DNA from: Himantopus leucocephalus
Lineage: Eukaryota > Chordata > Aves > Charadriiformes > Recurvirostridae
Reading direction: 5' to 3'
NCBI GenBank assembly: GCA_003993805.1
Contig: RSEF01000021.1
Location: forward strand, 499,610-563,609
Length of the DNA: 64,000 nucleotides
In this document: positions 58,171 to 64,000 of the stretch, in pieces
How positions within the stretch are numbered: position 1 is the stretch's first letter
Layout of the letters: each line of letters begins with the position of its first letter
Translations under genes and position numbers: made by a program
The notes under the pieces: model-generated
Told to the model about the DNA's origin: nothing
What the model saw: the letters and a program-made list of their open reading frames with translations, nothing else
The model's database searches: none

Positions 58171-59249
58171 CTGGAGAAACATAGGAGACAACACGTTGAT
58201 GTCTGGAGGAGAAAGGGTACGTGTGCAGCTGCCTTCATGCATACCAGGGAGAAACAGTCTACATATAATGGTGCTCTACCAGTATAATATACTATATCAG
58301 TACAGGTTTGGCCAGGCTGGAGAATGAAGGCCTGCTTCCACCAAATAACAACAGAAAGACCCCACAGTTGGCTCCTCTGTCTCTAATGCTTAATTTGAAA
58401 GATCTTGATAGGGATAATTGAGAAGTTCCTTCAGAGCACACTCAATCTTTGGTCTTTCTTTGCTGACCTGCCAACAACGTTAGCTGTGCTGTTCAGGATG
58501 AACACTGGAGAAAGGAATAAACTTGGGACTAACCTGCTCAACAAGGGCTGCCATGAACTAGCACCCCCTCCCTTCCTACACACAGCCCTCACGGAAGAGG
58601 AGACACATAAAACAGGGAGCAAAAATCTACATTTTCAGAAAGGGATGCTGAAGACAGCCCCTTTCTTTGGAAGTCTGAGTGGGGGTTGGTTTGCAAAGGT
58701 CCCTAACTAAACCAGACGCAAACCGTTTCTGGCTCTGATGCAGATTCAGCTTTAGGGACTGAAATGTCAAAGTTTTCTTTACCCTCAAATGTTAAAGGAT
58801 AACAGGTCCTGGTTCGGCTCATTTGAGTGTAGTGCTTGGTTTGAAAATGTAATTACATTTGCACACAAGCAATCTTCCTGCTTTGAGACCTGAAACAGAT
58901 GAACTTTTTTTTTTCTTCTTTTGCAGCAAAAATGCCAGATTTGTTCCTGCGGGTGAGTTTGGGGTAAGCCGCTGCCTACAGGCCTTCACACAAGGACCCT
59001 GATCCTGCTAGCGCTTTAATGCAATTGCCTTCTGCAATCAGCAAAATTACCCCCGGGCTGCCAAGTTAAGAGTGTAAAGAGTTTGCAGAAGCGGGGCCAT
59101 GGTGAGGGAAGGAAGGGAACTCCTGATGCCTCTCGGTTGATCTCCGCAGCCGCCGCAGGCGTGCCTTGCCGTATTTGTGCCGGGGAAGGGCGGGGGGAGA
59201 GGGGACAGCCAGTCACCTCGGGGGGCCAGGCCAGCGCTCAGATGCTGAG

Positions 59250-59340
59250 CGGCTGAAAATCTCTGAATTTAGCATAACCTTATTGACATCAATTAAAGTG
59301 GCAAATTGGAAATATTTGGAGCCTGGCAAGTGGTAAAATG
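59250..59340. promoter_or_regulatory. Candidate intronic conserved element in PAX7 intron 7
   Basis: The block GAATTTAGCATAACCTTATTGACATCAATTAAAG and the following GGCAAATTGGAAATATTTGG form an AT-rich, non-repetitive island of about 90 bp inside GC-rich DNA. It contains CAATTAAAG and TTATTGA homeodomain-type cores. Confidence 0.35.
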
Positions 59341-61044
59341 AGCCCTTTATCCCCCACCAGCGGCCTGGTGAGCTATTGTGCGGAGGATACATTCTCTGGA
59401 AGGACACAAGAGGGGTTGTATAGAGCGGCGTCTCCCCTTCCTGCTCACCCCGACACCTTCCCCATCCCCTCCTCCCTCACCTTCCTGCCAGCGCGGGGGC
59501 TTAGGCTGAATGACCAGCTACGCGCTGGCCTTTGCTTTCTAAAGCTTCTCCTCCCCCCGGAAGGACTCGGGAGTCCTGCTAAGACGCTTTCTCTTGATGT
59601 GATGCCACCTCCTGACTCAGCTAGCCTGAGATCCTTCCCAGGCATTTGTCTGGGAGAGAAATTCGGGAGCAGGGGTGGCTGGACCCCCGCGGAGGGGGAG
59701 GTGGTGGGGAGGTACTGGGGAGGGGGTTAGTTAAAAAGCCTGGAAAATCAATCTAACCCGAACTACTGGGTTTGTCTACAGTGCGGTAGAGAGACACGAG
59801 AATGAGCTTTGAACAAGCTAAGTAAAAGCAGCACAGTGGCAGTAGCATAGAGCTCAGACAGGGTTCATTTACCCTCTCCTCCTTCAGGGTTTTCAGCCTG
59901 CACTGAGCTTAGAGTTTGCTTCTGGTCCCCAAAAGTTAAACCTAGCTTAGCTGTCTCTACACGGTGGGGCAGACGGCACTCCAGACAGAGCCTAAATTAC
60001 CTCCAGCTCTCCAGACCCTCCAGCTACAGCTTCTTAATCACAGTGATTAAGCCTCGAGGTATCTAGATGAAGTTGTTCAGCCATAACACTGTGCAAAATG
60101 TGCCCGTGGAACTCCCTGCCCCATGACAGCCCGAAGAAAGAAAGAAGAAAGGAAATTGCATTTAAATATGCAAGACAGAGTGGATTAATATGAGAATAGG
60201 GCTGTCATGCTTTTCTATGTGGATGTAACGTAAACCTCTCTGCCTCAAGGCTTATGCAGCGGGGAAATCGTGTGAGTGCAGCCTGAAGGTGGGTTTTCCA
60301 GCTGCAAAGTTATTTGTAACCTTCCACTAAAGCCGGGTCACGAACTTTGATCTGGCTCAGCTACGAATCCTCCTTCTCTGCCCCTCGATCCCACCGGCTG
60401 CAGGCAGACCTCAGAGCTTCAGCATCGCCTTAGCTGTAGGTGTTACACCCTGCACCTCTTTGCCCTGACCGATATCCAGGATGCTTGCATATACAGCAGC
60501 CACGAGACATTATTGGATTTCATTTGCAAGCAGAATCAGATGTTTAAAACAATAAACATCCTTCTTGCATGCACAAAAACACAGCCATATGAATTATGAG
60601 TTGTTTTTGGAAAGCTCCAGCTCAGGCAGCACAAAGCCGGACGGTTTCGTCTCTCCCTTCCTGAGCTGTCCAGGTCTGGCAGTGCTGCCTGACTGTGGAC
60701 GTGCCGCCCGCGCCGCCGAGCCCTGCAGGTGCAGAAAAGAAATCGTGTGCTATAAAATGAAGGGCAACTGGAACCACTCACAGACCAGAGGGTTTTCTAG
60801 TGCTCTCCCTTCTGGCCATCTCCCCAAAAGGGTCAGCTGCTTTGTATTACTCAGAGAAAATAAAAGGCTCTTAAAGCAAGCAGAAGTCATATTAACACTT
60901 CCGCTAAGGCCCTTTTAAAAAGAAAGGGGGATGTAAAGCAACGTTGGTAAATGAAACCCAGATTCACACTCTTCAAATTCAGAGGAGCTGAGACCAGAGA
61001 AGATACTTGCACAAATCCTACTAAAGACAGTAATTGGCTTTAAT

Positions 61045-61125
61045 CAGTCAGAATCAGGACTCATTTCTAATCCCAGCTCTGCTACTGACTCATAAGGGCT
61101 TGTGCAAGTCACTTAAGCTAGGACT
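61045..61125 (+). mobile_element. MIR-like SINE fragment in PAX7 intron 7
   Basis: CTAATCCCAGCTCTGCTACT is followed by GACTCATAAGGGCTTGTGCA and AGTCACTTAA. These match the MIR core (GAATCCCGGCTCTGCCACTTACTAGCTGTGTGACCTTGGGCAAGTTACTTAA) in order and spacing. It lies antisense to PAX7. Confidence 0.7.
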
Positions 61126-62384
61126 CAACTCAACTAACCTTAGCCACGTGAAGTTAAGTTTCTAGTCTCTGCTAATCCTCTAGAATCCCTCTACAGAGAT
61201 TGACGCTTCTGAAGGACAATTCATCCCACCCTAAGACCCCTTTCTGAAAAAGACGGGCTGAATTTCCCTCTGGAAATCCATGGTGAAACATAAGGACGCC
61301 AATATTTCATCATGAGGATGCCAGGGTGGATAATGGACAGGTAACTGTACGGAGGTTGGAGAGGGGAGATGCTGGAAGGTGGCTACGAGATGCACGTCCC
61401 TGCTGGGTGCTCCCATGGAGGCAGGGTGGCTGAGTGCTGCACATGAACCCCGACAGAGGTTGTGGGGCTCAGCTGAGCCAGGAGCCCCAAAGATCTCCAT
61501 TTCCTCTTCAGCAACGCTGACCGTGGGAAGCGTCTGCCCTTTCCAGGCACTCTGAGAGCAATTTGGGGCTGAGCTCCCCTGAGACTCTGTTTGCACAGGT
61601 TTATCAAGGAACTGCATCCGATCTTCCCCACCCCAGGACAAGAAGGTGTTAGAAATAACAAGACTGAACCGGAGACTTCTATTCCCTCTTCGCTAGGCAG
61701 CCACCCAGCACGGATAACCCCACAAGAGCCCTCCAGCCTCAGCAGGCCCACATTATCTGACTTCTCGTTTCAGCTGGATAAACTCATTTTCCAGGCAACT
61801 TCTGAACTTAGGAAAGTCTGGAGCATCTGGAGAAATCCCCTCCTCAAGAATGCAAAGTCCTTTTACCTTTTCTTTTTGACCTTGCTTTCTTATAATTTAT
61901 TACTTCTTGGTGCATTATCATCACTAACTAAAAATCAATACCCACTTCACATCTGTAAGGTTTTATCTGGAGGGAAATCTGCTACCTGTCCATCACAGTG
62001 ATTGACAGCCTTCCCTTTCCCCTCCCTCTCATCAGTTGTCTCTCTCCCTTTCCCCATCTCCTTTCCCTTTGCTGCTGTCCCAAATCAGTCACAGGCGTGG
62101 CGTGGGCTTGCACTTCGGGGTAAGTCAATAACAGCCATGGTGCTAGGAGCCTTCGGCCTTGTTTCTACCCTTTCCGGAGGTCATTTGTCATGGGGGAGAG
62201 GGGATAGGGGTCTTGATGTGTTGGGGAGACCAAGGTTAATGCACAAAGACCCTCCTGGATGAAAGAGCCAGCCCCCCTCCTCGCCTCCTGCTGCTGCCTC
62301 CCTCCCCACCCTCATCTCTGCAGCTCCCCCCTGTTCCCCCCCCGGGACGTTTCATCACTCTCTCCCATACTTTAAAAGAAGGGG

Positions 62385-62565
62385 AGTTAAAAAAATGTAA
62401 TTAATTCCCTCCATTTCTGAGCTGGCCCTCAGGGCCTCTGGCCGTGGAAACTGTAGCAGGGGAAATGTGCACCCTTTATGATAAACGAATGCGGCTTTGG
62501 AAAGGGAAGTGCAATTAGGCCCTTCAATCTGTGCAATCAGGTCTTCAGATTTTAGGTTGAGGGGT
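62385..62565. promoter_or_regulatory. Candidate intronic conserved element in PAX7 intron 7
   Basis: Contains ATGTAATTAATTCCC, CCTTTATGATAAACGAATGCGG, GAAGTGCAATTAGG and TGCAATCAGG in about 180 bp of non-repetitive sequence. It is flanked on the left by a C-rich tract and on the right by a G-run. Motif density suggests an enhancer; not tested. Confidence 0.4.
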
Positions 62566-64000
62566 TGGGGGGGGGGGGGCGGGTNTGGGTGTGTTGGGGG
62601 GGCAGGAGGGGCTTGAGGGGCAGACAAGTGATAGGGAGAGATACCGCTTAGATAGAGAAGGGTGGGAGTGTATCAGGGAGGGCAGAGGGAGGGTAGCAGG
62701 TAAGTTTCAGGACAAAGCCTTGCCCCTGTGGACCTGGCTGCTGCACCTCACAGGCCTCTGCGGTCCAGAACTCTATGAGAAATACCAGGGCAGCCCAGGC
62801 CATGCTGGACAGGCTATACATCCTCCGAGTCCCTACACCTTATTGGTTTGCTTTAGGCTTGCTAAGATACCCAGCCAGTAGAGACATCAGGCCCTGGACA
62901 CAGCAGGCTTTACATCTACACTCAGTGATGCTACACTGCCCCGTGACCAGGAGGACGCAGAGGTGTTGTAAGGAGATCAAACCCAAGCAAACAAAACGAT
63001 GGGGAGGCAGGAGCCTGCGGACAGCATTTTCCAGAGTGACCCCTGATTCTGTGGTGTCTCCATTTCTGGACACCTGATTTGACACAGCGCAAAGCGTCCA
63101 AAATCAGAGGCTGCCTTAGAAAAATGCTGCATTTAGAAACTGCTGAGCCTGGCTAAGTTCTGAATAAAGGGAAGACGTAATGATCTGCAACTAGCTGAAG
63201 GGTGTTAACTCCAGAGAAGCTGCCAGGTGGTCCCAAAGGAATGCAAACTGGATACCAGGCAGAAACCACAAAGGGAAAAACAGAGGAAGGGTCTCCTGGC
63301 AGTGGGTCGTATTTCTGAGGCTGTGGCACTGCTTTCCGAGGAATGGGTGAAAACCTCTCTCTTTGAGAAAGGCTGGAAACGTGGTCAGTTGGAATATTTG
63401 ATACTACATCAGGCAAAAAGCACTATGAAATTCTCTTTTGTGAAGCGTGTGTGCAGGCTGAAATCCCTCTTTGTTTCAGCTTCTGTGGTGTCAACATTTA
63501 CACCACTTCCTAGGGAATGGAAAGTCTGACAGGGCTGTGATGGCCATGCTGGGAAACACGCTGGATCTTACAGATTTACTAACGACATGGCCCAAGCTAA
63601 CAATTTGCTCTGAGCTCCTCCATGAGGGCTTGGTCTCTCTGCCATTTGTGGTTGGTTCAGCTTCTGCTCTGGGTAGGTCGTGCTCTGTCCTCCAAGACTG
63701 TTCTTAGCGACTTGGTGGGGACCCAGCTTAATCTTTTCCATCTTTATTTTGCAGCCTGTTCAGCTAATCTTTTCCTTCTCTCTTGCAGAAGGCAACCCTT
63801 CCTCATATTAATGTTTTTGATCTCTGTGGATTCATTTTCACTTGGTGGGAAGAGTCGATTATTCTATACATACATTAAATGGAAACAAAATGAAAAGGTG
63901 ACTGTGGGACTACTGAAAGCCAAAGAAAGAGTTGGGAGGAGATAAATACAGTTTCCCCAAAGATCTTCACTTGAAAGGAGGATAAATATATGCAAATATG

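Larger units (their letters stand above)
58171..64000 (-). other. PAX7: PAX7 intron 7 (partial)
   Basis: From the exon 8 acceptor to the right edge I searched the - strand for exon 7 (the segment ending NGLSPQ) and did not find it, so intron 7 is longer than 5.8 kb. The intron holds candidate elements at 59250-59340 and 62385-62565, a MIR-like fragment at 61045-61125 and a G-run with an N at 62585. Confidence 0.7.

Overview
The window is vertebrate nuclear DNA, almost certainly avian. Genes are split into short exons with GT-AG introns, there are no bacterial-style operons, and compact GC-rich intergenic DNA carries C/G homopolymers, CpG-dense patches and only a few old SINE fragments. The three recognisable genes form the block IFFO2 - ALDH4A1 - PAX7, the same neighbourhood as human 1p36.13 read in inverted orientation. 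From memory, PAX7 lies on a microchromosome in chicken, which fits the base composition. The species cannot be named from the sequence.

Layout. (1) 1-10337: last six coding exons of IFFO2 on the + strand, an intermediate-filament family orphan; the 5' exons lie left of the window. (2) 10338 to about 16660: inferred long 3' UTR of IFFO2 with internal and distal poly(A) signals. (3) about 16700-17267: CpG-rich DNA with an E-box and an inverted CCAAT box, probably the ALDH4A1 promoter, running into a 100-N gap (17268-17367). (4) 17865-20310: last six coding exons of ALDH4A1 on the + strand, the mitochondrial glutamate-semialdehyde (P5C) dehydrogenase; the first half of the gene is not in the sequence and is most simply placed inside the gap. 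(5) about 20500-48900: a gene-poor intergenic interval. In mammals TAS1R2 lies here; I see no trace of it, as expected for a bird. Its right two thirds contain AT-rich islands with homeodomain-type motifs that look like conserved PAX7 enhancers. (6) 53990 down to about 48970: terminal PAX7 coding exon and inferred 3' UTR on the - strand. (7) 53991-64000: PAX7 intron 8, exon 8 (57924-58170) and part of intron 7.

The genes have unrelated jobs: a nuclear/cytoskeletal rod protein, a proline-catabolic enzyme and a myogenic/neural-crest transcription factor. They are linked by conserved synteny, not by pathway. The exons were assembled by matching reading phase across every splice junction; all junctions used are GT-AG and phase-consistent. 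I found no novel biological system. The most useful observations are the assembly gap that removes half of ALDH4A1, a diverged PAX7 intron-retention tail, several candidate enhancers, and MIR-like SINE fossils.
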